12,293 nucleotides of DNA from Muribaculaceae bacterium (GTDB lineage Bacteria > Bacteroidota > Bacteroidia > Bacteroidales > Muribaculaceae). Shown in pieces: positions 1 through 7,060 of the stretch. The notes under the pieces are model-generated. The model made no database searches, was not told the DNA's origin, and saw nothing but the letters and a program-made list of their open reading frames with translations. Numbering within the stretch: position 1 is the first letter of the stretch; each line of letters begins with the position of its first letter. A program made the translations under genes and the position numbers. The DNA is taken from contig VSPM01000076.1 of assembly GCA_009775365.1 (NCBI GenBank), positions 1 through 12,293 on the forward strand. Direction: 5' to 3'.

Positions 1-97
1 CTGTACATAATCATTGGTTTTGATTAAACTGTCGCGAAGGTAATACTTTTGGTCTATTTCGAACTTGGACGCTTACTCATAATCTGAAAAACCACTG

Positions 98-1588
98 CTA
101 AAACTGGAAGTATATAAATGGCGCTACCTCTTCTGACATAAATTCTATCACTAATTGAACCACCACCAAAAATACTATTAACTTTATACCCCAGTTAACT
201 CTTATAAAAGCGTACTGCACACCATCGGCCCACTTCTGCGGGACAAAATGGAACACTATCAGTGATGCCATCATTACACACCATGCCGGGCGGGCATCGC
301 AGAACTGAGGAATCTGACGCCAATCAAAATCAACAAATATATTCCTTATAATCTCTACCGACTGCTCAAAATCCGCCGCTCTAAAGAACACCCATAATAA
401 GGACACATACACGAAAGTAACCAGCCAACAAATAAACACTACAATAAAATTGTTTGGCAATTTATCAAGCCACGGCTTGCACGCCTTATGAACCGCAAGG
501 CCTGCTCCATGCATAGCACCCCAGAATATAAACTTCCATGCAGCTCCATGCCACAGGCCGCCGATAAGCATCGTGAGGAAATTATTGACATAGGTTCTTA
601 TTGTACCCTTTCTATTCCCGCCGAGAGGTATATAGACATAATCTCTCAACCACGATGACAGTGAGATATGCCACCTTCGCCAAAACTCAGTCAAGTTTCT
701 ACTTTGATATGGAGAATCAAAGTTTAAGCCTAAACGGAATCCCATTATCAATGCGATTCCTATAGCCATATCGGAATATCCGGAAAAGTCGCAATATATC
801 TGCATTGTGTAGCCTAAAACCCCCATCAACGCCTGAACTCCGGTGTAAAGAGACGGATCGTTGAAAACGAGGTCGTTATACTGCGCGATATAATCTGCTA
901 TCACTGCTTTTTTTACAATTCCGACTATCACAAGCCAAAAACCTCCCCAGATATTCTCTTTAGTGGCGGGGTTATTTGCCGCAAGCTGCGGCAAAAAGTA
1001 ATCAGCCCTCACTATAGGCCCGGCTACCAATGCCGGGAAAAACGACAGGAAAAAAAGATAGTCAAACCAATTGTCGGTTGGCTTAATCCTCTTTTTATAT
1101 ACGTCTACAACATAACTGATTGACTGGAAGGTATAAAACGATATGCCAACAGGAAGTATAATGTCATATGGCTGAAAGTTGCCTTCCACCATCTGGTTCC
1201 AGTTCCACAGGAAAAAGTTGGAATATTTGAAATATCCCAATATCGACAATGAAAAACAAATTGAAATCCACATGAATAAAAGGCGCGCATTGCGAATCTT
1301 CAATCTGTAAATTATGTGCGACAACGACCAGTCTACAAGCGATGTGCCTATGAGCATTAAAAAAAATATGCCGCTCGATTTATAATAGAAATATAGCGAA
1401 AAACACACCACGAAGGTAACCATCTTCCACTTGCTTCCCTTCAAAAAGGCATATATGGGGAGAAATATTAAAAACAACACCCAGAACAGGCCACTCGAAA
1501 ACAACATGGGCGCCTTGGGATCATAAGTTAACAATTGCAAGATGTTGCCGGCGGCCGATTGCAATGTATTCAGTATAGAATCAATCAT
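98..1588 (-). CDS. MBOAT family O-acyltransferase (AlgI/DltB/PatA-like)
   Basis: This is a polytopic inner-membrane acyltransferase of 496 residues, a usual length for the AlgI-type branch. It probably passes acetyl or another acyl group across the membrane to a cell-surface or exported polymer. The MBOAT hallmarks are visible: a GPI motif near residue 190, the FSGYSDMAIG stretch near 258-267, EFWRRWHISL at 291-300 with His297, and GGLWHG at 333-338 with His337 as the expected catalytic histidine. Many hydrophobic segments span the whole length. The start is the ATG at 1588, 73 bases downstream of the SGNH hydrolase gene on the same strand, so the two are probably co-transcribed. In known systems (alginate, D-alanylation, peptidoglycan acetylation) an MBOAT channel works with an extracytoplasmic SGNH or related partner, which fits here. 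The substrate cannot be told from sequence. The 97 bases beyond the stop show no supported gene. Confidence 0.93.
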   Translation of the reverse strand: MIDSILNTLQSAAGNILQLLTYDPKAPMLFSSGLFWVLFLIFLPIYAFLKGSKWKMVTFVVCFSLYFYYKSSGIFFLMLIGTSLVDWSLSHIIYRLKIRNARLLFMWISICFSLSILGYFKYSNFFLWNWNQMVEGNFQPYDIILPVGISFYTFQSISYVVDVYKKRIKPTDNWFDYLFFLSFFPALVAGPIVRADYFLPQLAANNPATKENIWGGFWLVIVGIVKKAVIADYIAQYNDLVFNDPSLYTGVQALMGVLGYTMQIYCDFSGYSDMAIGIALIMGFRLGLNFDSPYQSRNLTEFWRRWHISLSSWLRDYVYIPLGGNRKGTIRTYVNNFLTMLIGGLWHGAAWKFIFWGAMHGAGLAVHKACKPWLDKLPNNFIVVFICWLVTFVYVSLLWVFFRAADFEQSVEIIRNIFVDFDWRQIPQFCDARPAWCVMMASLIVFHFVPQKWADGVQYAFIRVNWGIKLIVFLVVVQLVIEFMSEEVAPFIYFQF

Positions 1589-1661
1589 CCTTATTGACTT
1601 AAAGATGTATGCGTTTGACTATATCAGGAATTTATTCTCGTTCAAAACATGAAATTATGCC

Positions 1662-2447
1662 CTATTTATTGAGAGCCTTTAGAAAGACTACATTAGCGTT
1701 CACCTTTCCTATAGAATCAGACGGCTCGGATGCTAAAATAGGATGGCTCGATTTGGGCATCCATCTCATGATGCTGTCAATCCATAATGCACTCGATTCC
1801 CTTGTGGGATGAATCTTGTCTTTTTTTCGCTTGAATTCCATACCTTGTGACCGAAAAAACGAACCTTTTTTGCACGTAGACTCAAGCATGTCGTTGATTC
1901 CTGTGTCTTCATTCCAATTTGGCGGACCAATCCACACATATGGCGTATCGCCTAATCTTTCTAATATCTTTTTTACATACGGCAACCGAGTTGAAGGATT
2001 CTTAAAATACACCTCATTGCTACCCAACGATATGAAGATATAATCCGGCTTATATAATGTCAAATAATGCGACAATGTGTCGGTTTCCGCCCATATTTTC
2101 GTGTTGCTCGAATCCCAGTTTACCGCATGAAACTGATGCCCGTTCTGCTTTGCATATTTGGCAAGACGCAATGCAAGGTTAAATGTCATTGAGTCGCCAA
2201 ACAAAAATATATTCTTAGGCACAGAATCTATCTCGATTTCTACGTGCGCGATTTCTTGCTCCGGAAGTAAATCACAGTCAAGCATTTCCAATGCGCTTTC
2301 ATCCGGCTCTGTGAAGAGTGTCTCTGCCACCGGTGCCTTTTTTATCGTCCACCCCCCTACTGAAAAATCATCGGAAAATGAAAACGACACAATAACAGAA
2401 AGCGCCAATGTAAGCAATAGCCAAAGGCCAGTATAATTTGATTTCAT
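1662..2447 (-). CDS. Membrane-anchored SGNH/GDSL-type hydrolase or acyltransferase, partner of the MBOAT
   Basis: This 261-residue protein has one N-terminal hydrophobic segment (about residues 8-26), so the rest is probably periplasmic, either anchored or secreted. SGNH blocks are present in order: FLFGDSM with Ser86, LGSNE with Asn144, and DKIHP with Asp210 and His213, giving the expected Ser-Asp-His set. The classic block II glycine is not obvious. It sits directly upstream of the MBOAT gene and is likely the extracytoplasmic half of an O-acylation pair, transferring or removing acyl groups on a polysaccharide or peptidoglycan. That role comes from family knowledge plus context and is not proven by the sequence. 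The operon promoter lies about 90 bases upstream. The ATG at 2447 immediately precedes the lysine and hydrophobic signal-like stretch, and I see no better alternative. Confidence 0.85.
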   Translation of the reverse strand: MKSNYTGLWLLLTLALSVIVSFSFSDDFSVGGWTIKKAPVAETLFTEPDESALEMLDCDLLPEQEIAHVEIEIDSVPKNIFLFGDSMTFNLALRLAKYAKQNGHQFHAVNWDSSNTKIWAETDTLSHYLTLYKPDYIFISLGSNEVYFKNPSTRLPYVKKILERLGDTPYVWIGPPNWNEDTGINDMLESTCKKGSFFRSQGMEFKRKKDKIHPTRESSALWIDSIMRWMPKSSHPILASEPSDSIGKVNANVVFLKALNK

Positions 2448-2537
2448 AATTTGCTATCTTCTTGAATTATTGGAGAAATGCACACCCGACGACGCTATGA
2501 TTTAAAAATTCGGCTGCACTTACTCCAGAATTCAATA

Positions 2538-2569
2538 CAAAATTACCTCTTTCCTGATAAGAGCGCAAA
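2538..2569 (-). promoter_or_regulatory. Bacteroidota-type promoter for the SGNH-MBOAT operon
   Basis: On the minus strand TTTG (2566-2569) is followed after exactly 20 bases by TAATTTTG (2538-2545). This matches the Bacteroides consensus TTTG / TAnnTTTG at ideal spacing. It predicts a start near 2531 and a leader of about 84 bases before the ATG at 2447. No promoter of similar quality lies between the two genes. Confidence 0.7.
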
Positions 2570-2745
2570 TAAAAAGACTGAAAAAATTCTAAATTTGCCA
2601 CATTTATAATTATGCCGCCTATTTTACACACCAAATAGAAAATATACTCTACTTTTCGACACATTTCTTGCATCACTTAAAACTTACTCGCCCTCTGTAA
2701 TTCCCGTAATTCCCCCCGGAAATCACCTTTTACATTCAGCTTCAA

Positions 2746-3009
2746 TCATAGCAATATTTTACTAAAACCAATCAACGGTTCCTGCGATGTCATTGTTCTC
2801 TTTGCGCGTAAGCGCGGTTGATGCAAAATGTCCTTATACTCGGCGTTAGCGTTTCCTGCTTCTTCGCGCCGAAATCCGAGCTTTTCTGCTTCCGTCACGT
2901 TAGCATTCATGACCTGGCGCAACGCATCGGCGTCAAGGGTGAGTTTCTTGAAACCTCCCTCCGCGTCCTCAATCTTAAAGCCTATCGAAATCGTTGATTT
3001 GGAAGCCAT
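2746..3009 (-). pseudogene. Truncated phage tail tape measure-like N-terminus
   Basis: The first 45 or so residues (MASKSTISIGFKIED, then GGFKKLTLDADALRQ and VTEAEKL) resemble, from memory, the N-terminus of tape measure proteins in Bacteroidota prophages. Those proteins are normally many hundreds of residues long. Here the resemblance stops near residue 44, and the remaining residues to 87 are basic, low in pattern and probably out of frame or non-homologous. The ORF lies about 310 bases downstream, on the same strand, of a fragment resembling a tail assembly chaperone, which is the expected order in a phage tail module. It is best read as a prophage remnant. It could also be a small intact protein of unknown function. 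No database search was possible. Confidence 0.4.
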
Positions 3010-3025
3010 TTTGTTCCGTTATTTG

Positions 3026-3056
3026 TTGTATTGTTATAATTATTTCGTTAATTTTG
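3026..3056 (+). promoter_or_regulatory. Bacteroidota-type promoter for the small membrane ORF at 3083
   Basis: TAATTTTG at 3049-3056 matches the TAnnTTTG -7 box, and TTG at 3026-3028 lies 20 bases upstream. The predicted start is near 3063, about 20 bases before the ATG at 3083. The site lies in the divergent gap between the tape measure-like fragment and this ORF. Confidence 0.5.
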
Positions 3057-3082
3057 TGGCGAAAACATAAAAACTCACAGCT

Positions 3083-3313
3083 ATGATACCATGCATTTTA
3101 CTTCATGAAAAACTTTTGGCTCATGAAATGTTAGATGCCGCAAAAATCACCTTTCGCCGTTTGCAGGATCCACAGAGCCTTTGGGACTGGATTTTAGTGA
3201 TAACATCCAGCATCAGTGCAATCTCCGCTCTCATTCTCTTAATTATCTTTTTATATGCGTATTTCACAAGTGAACCGGAAAAAGAAAAGATAATAACAAT
3301 AAGAATAAAATAA
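3083..3313 (+). CDS. Small single-pass membrane protein, function unknown
   Basis: This 76-residue ORF has one strong hydrophobic segment (about residues 37-61), a partly amphipathic N-terminal part, and a charged C-terminal tail rich in Lys, Glu and Ile. I do not recognise a family. In its favour are the well-placed promoter 27 bases upstream and a clean ATG start. It runs opposite to the two phage-tail-like fragments on either side, an arrangement known for 'moron' cargo genes in phages, although that parallel is only an inference. It ends six bases short of the stop codon of the minus-strand chaperone-like fragment. No terminator hairpin follows. It may be spurious. Confidence 0.4.
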   Translation: MIPCILLHEKLLAHEMLDAAKITFRRLQDPQSLWDWILVITSSISAISALILLIIFLYAYFTSEPEKEKIITIRIK

Positions 3314-3318
3314 GAGCA

Positions 3319-3522
3319 TCACCCTCTCCCAAGCTTTTTCAAGAACATAGCCTTCTGCTCCTCTTTGTCCACTGGGGCGCACTCTTTGCGGCCCCGCGTC
3401 TTCTTGTCCCACGGGAGAGGAAGAACCATGGCCGGCGACAGGCGTTTCTTGCAATGCGGCTGCATGGTCATCACTGCGTGAAGCCGCATACGCTCCCAGC
3501 ATTCCCGCTGATCGGCATCGCA
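3319..3522 (-). pseudogene. C-terminal fragment resembling a phage tail assembly chaperone
   Basis: An open frame of 67 codons, with no start of its own at the left end, reads CDADQRECWERMRLHA, then QPHCKKRLSP and PLPWDKK, and ends FLKKLGRG-stop. The W-x-x-x-R opening, the QPH-x-K-K core and the PLPWD motif near the end recall C-terminal halves of small tail assembly chaperones in Bacteroidota prophages, where this gene directly precedes the tape measure gene. The frame is closed upstream by TAA at 3523-3525, exactly where the group II intron similarity fades, so this is probably a breakpoint. The first available ATG in frame would give 48 residues or slightly more. The reading is from recalled family pattern only and needs a profile search. 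Confidence 0.4.
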
Positions 3523-3524
3523 TT

Positions 3525-3783
3525 AAGAGCATAATCTTTCAGTCTTATACTCCCTTGATTTACTCTCGTCAGTCCGGATAGCTCTCGGGCTTCGGTTTGT
3601 TTGGCAACCTCACCCCTGACTTTGAGCCTTGTATCAAGTTTCTGTGCGTGGAGCCAGATTTTTGTCCTTAGCTTCCTCCCGATTCCCCTCGCAGCAGACA
3701 CCGTTGCCTCGGACTATGCACTTCCCGCTATCGGGGCGCGCTCGGGACTTACACCCGTTAGATTATACCCATGTCGGGAAAAC
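3525..3783 (-). mobile_element. Truncated group II intron (class C-like), 5' domain I region only
   Basis: Read on the minus strand, this stretch carries sequence typical of the 5' part of bacterial class C group II introns: CCCGACATGGGTATAATCTA at the 5' end (near 3779), GGGTGTAAGTCCCG (3743-3756), GGAGGAAGCT, CAGAAACTTGATACAAGGC (3626-3644) and AAACAAACCGAAGCCC (3587-3602), followed by a GTAAATCAAGG segment. The order and spacing match domain I as I recall it from class C introns. No reverse transcriptase/maturase frame and no domain V or VI follows, so the element is truncated at about 3525, where the chaperone-like fragment begins. The first bases (expected GTGCG or similar) are degenerate. 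A hairpin with a T-rich tail lies just upstream, which is the known target type for this class. Confidence 0.7.
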
Positions 3784-3788
3784 CAAAA

Positions 3789-3817
3789 GAGAGGGGCGCT
3801 TCCACTACGCCCCTCTC
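3789..3817 (-). terminator. Terminator-like hairpin, probable group IIC intron target
   Basis: GAGAGGGGCG (3789-3798) and CGCCCCTCTC (3808-3817) form a perfect 10-bp stem with a 9-base loop. In the minus direction it is followed by TTTTGGTTTT, as in an intrinsic terminator, and then at once by the intron 5' end. No gene reading into it from the right is visible now. The 338 bases from 3818 to 4155 hold no gene I can support; they include the untranslated upstream region of the metallopeptidase gene, in which I could not identify a consensus promoter. Confidence 0.6.
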
Positions 3818-4155
3818 ACGATTCCACTATAAACTATATCTAACTAAACTTAAACCGCATTCAACTTTTCTCACGAAACTTTGAATACTTCTCCATATTG
3901 CTTCATTGCTTTTTGTAATAATAAAACGCGCGAGAAGCTGTAAGGTTGTCTTGCGACACTCTACTTTAAACTTATTCAACACACATTAACAGTTCCGGCT
4001 TTTTCATAATGTTTTAGCGTGAAGATTTAACACTTTACTCCCTTTCTACGTTATCTATACATAAGGACTTTAGACGACGACACCCTACGGGGGCTTCTTC
4101 TAATATTATCTTATGCGGAATATAAACTAATTACTGAACTTTAAACACTCTGAAT

Positions 4156-5025
4156 ATGAAACTTGACGGAAGACGCTCCAGCAACAATGTGGAAGACAGA
4201 CGAGGGTCCGGCCGCGGAAGAACTATCGCAGGTATAGGCGGCATCGGCGGATTGATTATTGCGGCATTATTTGTTTGGCTTTCAGGAGGGAACCCTCTAT
4301 CGGTCATCTCTCAAGGAGGCTCCTCATTTGCTTCTTCAGACGAAATCAGAAGCGAATACCAACCCACCCCGCAAGAGGAAGCATATGCCGATTTCGCCAA
4401 GAAAATCCTGGCCGGCACGGAAGATGTATGGACTGAAGAATTCAAAAAGATGGGACTCGCATATCGGGCCCCGAAAATGGTGCTATACACTGGATCTGTA
4501 GAATCCGCTTGCGGGCAGGCTTCTTCAGCAGTAGGCCCTTTCTATTGCTCTGGCGACGAAACCCTTTACATCGACCTATCTTTTTTTGACCAGATGGACA
4601 AGCAAATGAATGCCGGCGGCGATTTTGCATTTGCTTATGTCATCGCCCATGAGGTTGGTCATCATGTGCAACATTTGCTCGGCACGTTATCCGACGCACA
4701 TTCACAAATGGCAAGAATGTCGCAGACAGAAGCCAACAAACTGAGTGTGAGGACTGAATTGCAAGCAGACTACTATGCCGGTGTGTGGGCATATCATGAC
4801 AACAGGCTATTTAATTCTCTTGAAGAGGGAGACATTGAAGAGGGTCTTAATGCCGCTTCAAAAATAGGCGACGATTATCTCCAAAAACAGGCGCAAGGAT
4901 ATGCAGTGCCGGAGACATTCAACCACGGACGCTCCGACCAGCGAGTGAGATGGCTTAAGAAAGGAGCCGCCTCCGGAAGCATACGCGACGGCGACACTTT
5001 CTCTCCAAACTATAACTCTCTCTGA
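4156..5025 (+). CDS. ypfJ: YpfJ-family neutral zinc metallopeptidase
   Basis: This 289-residue protein matches the YpfJ/Zn_peptidase family in length and layout. It has a short basic cytoplasmic start with the GRRSSNNVEDRRG signature (residues 5-17), one transmembrane helix (about 23-42), a linker, then an extracytoplasmic catalytic domain. The zinc site is HEVGHH, with His165, Glu166 and His169. A third ligand is probably a glutamate or aspartate in the ELQADYYAGVWA stretch. Cys119 and Cys131 flank a loop as a plausible disulfide. Family members are poorly characterised; peptidase activity is inferred from the HExxH motif. The frame is intact and the ATG immediately precedes the family N-terminal motif. 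It converges on the DUF4250 gene, with a hairpin between them. Confidence 0.92.
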   Translation: MKLDGRRSSNNVEDRRGSGRGRTIAGIGGIGGLIIAALFVWLSGGNPLSVISQGGSSFASSDEIRSEYQPTPQEEAYADFAKKILAGTEDVWTEEFKKMGLAYRAPKMVLYTGSVESACGQASSAVGPFYCSGDETLYIDLSFFDQMDKQMNAGGDFAFAYVIAHEVGHHVQHLLGTLSDAHSQMARMSQTEANKLSVRTELQADYYAGVWAYHDNRLFNSLEEGDIEEGLNAASKIGDDYLQKQAQGYAVPETFNHGRSDQRVRWLKKGAASGSIRDGDTFSPNYNSL

Positions 5026-5048
5026 CAAACAATAAAACGAGCAAAATA

Positions 5049-5088
5049 GCGAGAGGCTATCCCGAAACAATCAGGGATGGCCTCTCGC
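5049..5088. terminator. Bidirectional terminator hairpin between convergent genes
   Basis: GCGAGAGGCTATCCC (5049-5063) pairs with GGGATGGCCTCTCGC (5074-5088) across a 10-base loop, a 15-bp stem with a single G-U type pair. Read in the minus direction the sequence after the stem is T-rich (GCTATTTTGCTCGTTTTATT); in the plus direction it is A-rich. It sits between the stops of the ypfJ and DUF4250 genes. Confidence 0.7.
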
Positions 5089-5108
5089 ACGTAAAAAACA
5101 ATCCTTTA

Positions 5109-5288
5109 TTACCTGAATTGCCTTATCGACGGATTATACTCAAACCCGGCCTCTGAAAGTCGAATCACCAAGAGGTTTTCGTCAACGCCTAACGACTGAC
5201 ACATGTCTGAGAGCGAATCATAATCACCGTCTCGCAATTTCATATTGATTATGCTGAGAAGCATGTTTGGGTCTTGCGGTAATGTCAT
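5109..5288 (-). CDS. DUF4250 domain small protein
   Basis: This 59-residue protein starts MTLPQDPNMLLSIINMKLRD and ends with GFEYNPSIRQFR. The LPQDPNMLLS opening, the Leu/Asp-rich middle with GVDENLL, and the Gly-x-x-Tyr-Asn end are characteristic of DUF4250, a short family common in Bacteroidota and some Firmicutes. Its function is unknown; the helical pattern looks like a small DNA-binding or regulatory fold, but that is a guess. Start and stop are clean and the length is the family norm. The gene is divergent from the Ntn-hydrolase gene (57 bases between the ATGs) and convergent with ypfJ. Confidence 0.85.
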   Translation of the reverse strand: MTLPQDPNMLLSIINMKLRDGDYDSLSDMCQSLGVDENLLVIRLSEAGFEYNPSIRQFR

Positions 5289-5317
5289 AACTGAATGCGT
5301 GTTTTGAATAATTTTAT

Positions 5318-5325
5318 TAATTTTG
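5318..5325 (+). promoter_or_regulatory. -7 promoter box for the Ntn-hydrolase operon
   Basis: TAATTTTG matches TAnnTTTG. The -33 region is not a good match. A start near 5332 would leave a very short leader to the ATG at 5346 and would place the upstream in-frame ATG at 5295 outside the transcript, which supports 5346 as the true start. Confidence 0.45.
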
Positions 5326-5345
5326 TAAAATTAAATGTGAAATCA

Positions 5346-6494
5346 ATGAATAAACGACCTTTTCTCCTGCTTTGTTTCATAGCCTGCGCTATTATACCAT
5401 CTTTTGCGTGCACATCTGCCATAATCGGAGCCAAGGCCAACCCGTCGGGCAGGCCGCTCCTATGGAAAAACAGAGACACGAGCACAATCGACAATAAAGT
5501 GGAATATGTGCCCGGAAAAAACGGCGATCATTCTTATGTGGCCCTTTTCAATGCCGCCGACAAAAACCTTGAAGAAGCATGGATGGGAATGAACGATGCC
5601 GGATTTGCCGTGATGAACACTGCATCCTATAATATAAAAGATGACAAAGTGCCCAACAAGGAGATGGACAAAGAGGGATTTCTTATGACCCACGCCCTTC
5701 GCACCTGTGTCACAGTTGACGACTTTGCAAAGCTGCTCGAATCATTGCCTCGCCCTATGGGCGTGGAAGCGAATTTCGGAGTGATCGACGCAAGCGGCAA
5801 CGGTGCTTTTTTTGAAACAAACAATCACTCTTTTGTAAGGTATAACCTGTCAGATGCTCAAAACCATGTGCTTGTGCGCACAAATTACAGCCATTCCGGG
5901 CGCGACAATGAGGGATACGGATTCATTCGTGAAGCCAACGCATGCTATCTTCTTGAGCCTTATGCCAAAAACGGGGAGATCACACCTGAACTCCTTACCG
6001 AGACCCTCAGCCGATCTTTCTGGCATGACCTGAAAAAATATGACTATGCGTCAGGGTCTGAAAGATGGGTCATCGACCAGGACTTCATACCCAGATATAA
6101 GTCAACTGCCACTATCGTGATAGAGGGATGCAAGCCCATCACCGACGGCTCTACGCCATCGTCTGAGTGCGTAAGCAAAGAATACATAATGTGGACCGGC
6201 ATGGGCTACCCTCCCTGCTCTGAAATAATTCCGGTGTGGTGTTCTGAAGATGGAGTTGACCCTCAATTGAGAGGGCTTCTTCCTGACGGCCACTCCGAAA
6301 TGAGCGATAAAGTAAAGGCGCGGCGTGATGAGGTATTCCCTATTCATAAAGGCAACGGCGACAAATATATCGACATGTCGAAACTTTTTAATGAAAACGG
6401 CACTGGATATGTGCAGACTCTTGTGCCGAAGAACATCGAGACCTACCGCATTGTAAAAGAAAAAAGAGACCGACAAACATCTTCCGGCAAATAA
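5346..6494 (+). CDS. Exported Ntn-hydrolase of the acyltransferase/C45 (linear amide hydrolase) type
   Basis: The 382-residue protein has a signal peptide (MNKRPF, hydrophobic stretch 6-20) followed by Ala21-Cys22-Thr. In Ntn-hydrolases of the AAT/C45 and choloylglycine hydrolase groups an N-terminal Cys is the nucleophile, exposed by cleavage. Supporting features are SAIIGAKANPSGRPLLWKNR with its Asn-Arg-Asp (near residues 42-44), GMNDAGFAVMNTAS near 81-94, and the N-x-S/N-x-S-x-x-G region near 180. It probably hydrolyses a linear amide bond (acyl-amino acid, bile-salt-like or peptide substrate) in the periplasm or at the surface; the substrate is unknown. The in-frame ATG at 5295 was rejected because the promoter box lies downstream of it and the signal peptide begins at 5346. 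Cys22 could instead be a lipidation site, although the lipobox (Ser-Phe-Ala-Cys) is weak. It is the first gene of a four-gene run, 10 bases from the next. Confidence 0.8.
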   Translation: MNKRPFLLLCFIACAIIPSFACTSAIIGAKANPSGRPLLWKNRDTSTIDNKVEYVPGKNGDHSYVALFNAADKNLEEAWMGMNDAGFAVMNTASYNIKDDKVPNKEMDKEGFLMTHALRTCVTVDDFAKLLESLPRPMGVEANFGVIDASGNGAFFETNNHSFVRYNLSDAQNHVLVRTNYSHSGRDNEGYGFIREANACYLLEPYAKNGEITPELLTETLSRSFWHDLKKYDYASGSERWVIDQDFIPRYKSTATIVIEGCKPITDGSTPSSECVSKEYIMWTGMGYPPCSEIIPVWCSEDGVDPQLRGLLPDGHSEMSDKVKARRDEVFPIHKGNGDKYIDMSKLFNENGTGYVQTLVPKNIETYRIVKEKRDRQTSSGK

Positions 6495-6504
6495 AAATTG
6501 CATC

Positions 6505-7056
6505 ATGGTTATTGACACAGGCATTTTCAAAATGAACGGCAAAAGTTTTGCTCTGGAAATGATATCCACATACGGCAAGAAATGGATTGCGTTGCTCCTT
6601 GTGCTGTCGCTTCCTGCACTCGCCGCCGGAATTTTTCACGATCTGAGATGGATTGTAGTGTTTTTCATGATTATATGCCTTGTGGCGCCTCTGATGCTTT
6701 CTTTCCTTTACTTTTACTACGGGCTCAGCCCTTTGGCCTCTTTTAATGTCGCAAGCCACAGCTTGAAATTCATAGAAAATGGGATCTTTGTCACCGTTTT
6801 CAACATAGTGGCAGACCCTGACAACGAAGAGTCATCGAAATATCAGGAACATTATTCCACTCTTATTCCCTACAATCGCTTCTCTTCATATACCTCGGGC
6901 ACATCATCTGTCACTCTCCTGCCCAGATCACCCGAAAAGGGATTCTTATGGGTGCCTTGCGATGCTTTCAAAAGCAATCAAGACTTTCAAGACGCCATTT
7001 TCATGCTCCTCGAAAAATTAAGGCAAAAACAACCTACTCTCCAATCTATAAATTAA
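6505..7056 (+). CDS. Membrane protein with two N-terminal helices and a soluble YcxB-like C-terminal domain
   Basis: The 183-residue protein has two hydrophobic segments (about residues 27-43 and 48-72), then about 110 residues predicted to be soluble and cytoplasmic. The pattern GIFVTVFN, LIPYNRFSSY, then LWVPCDAF and a closing helix EDxxF-like stretch recalls YcxB/PH-like domains, which follow two helices in the same way. That is a pattern-level resemblance only and no catalytic residues are visible. The start at 6505 is 10 bases after the stop of the Ntn-hydrolase; an alternative ATG at 6532 would remove nine residues. It ends four bases before the thioesterase ATG, so translation is probably coupled. 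The function is unknown. Confidence 0.75.
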   Translation: MVIDTGIFKMNGKSFALEMISTYGKKWIALLLVLSLPALAAGIFHDLRWIVVFFMIICLVAPLMLSFLYFYYGLSPLASFNVASHSLKFIENGIFVTVFNIVADPDNEESSKYQEHYSTLIPYNRFSSYTSGTSSVTLLPRSPEKGFLWVPCDAFKSNQDFQDAIFMLLEKLRQKQPTLQSIN

Positions 7057-7060
7057 TATT

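Noticed and set aside
1..97. Possible gene at the left edge on the minus strand
   Set aside because: Only short frames closed by stops are present; nothing can be supported.
2467..2676. Minus-strand open frame of 69 residues upstream of the SGNH gene
   Set aside because: It overlaps the promoter and leader of the SGNH-MBOAT operon and has no recognisable pattern.
3601..3843. Plus-strand open frames of 67-80 residues over the intron region
   Set aside because: The sequence is explained by group II intron RNA on the other strand; the frames are low-complexity chance translations.
5295..5345. Upstream in-frame ATG for the Ntn-hydrolase gene, adding 17 residues
   Set aside because: The TAATTTTG promoter box lies inside this extension, and the signal peptide begins properly at the ATG at 5346.
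6102..6578. Minus-strand open frame of 158 residues
   Set aside because: It lies antisense to the well-conserved Ntn-hydrolase gene and has shadow-like composition.
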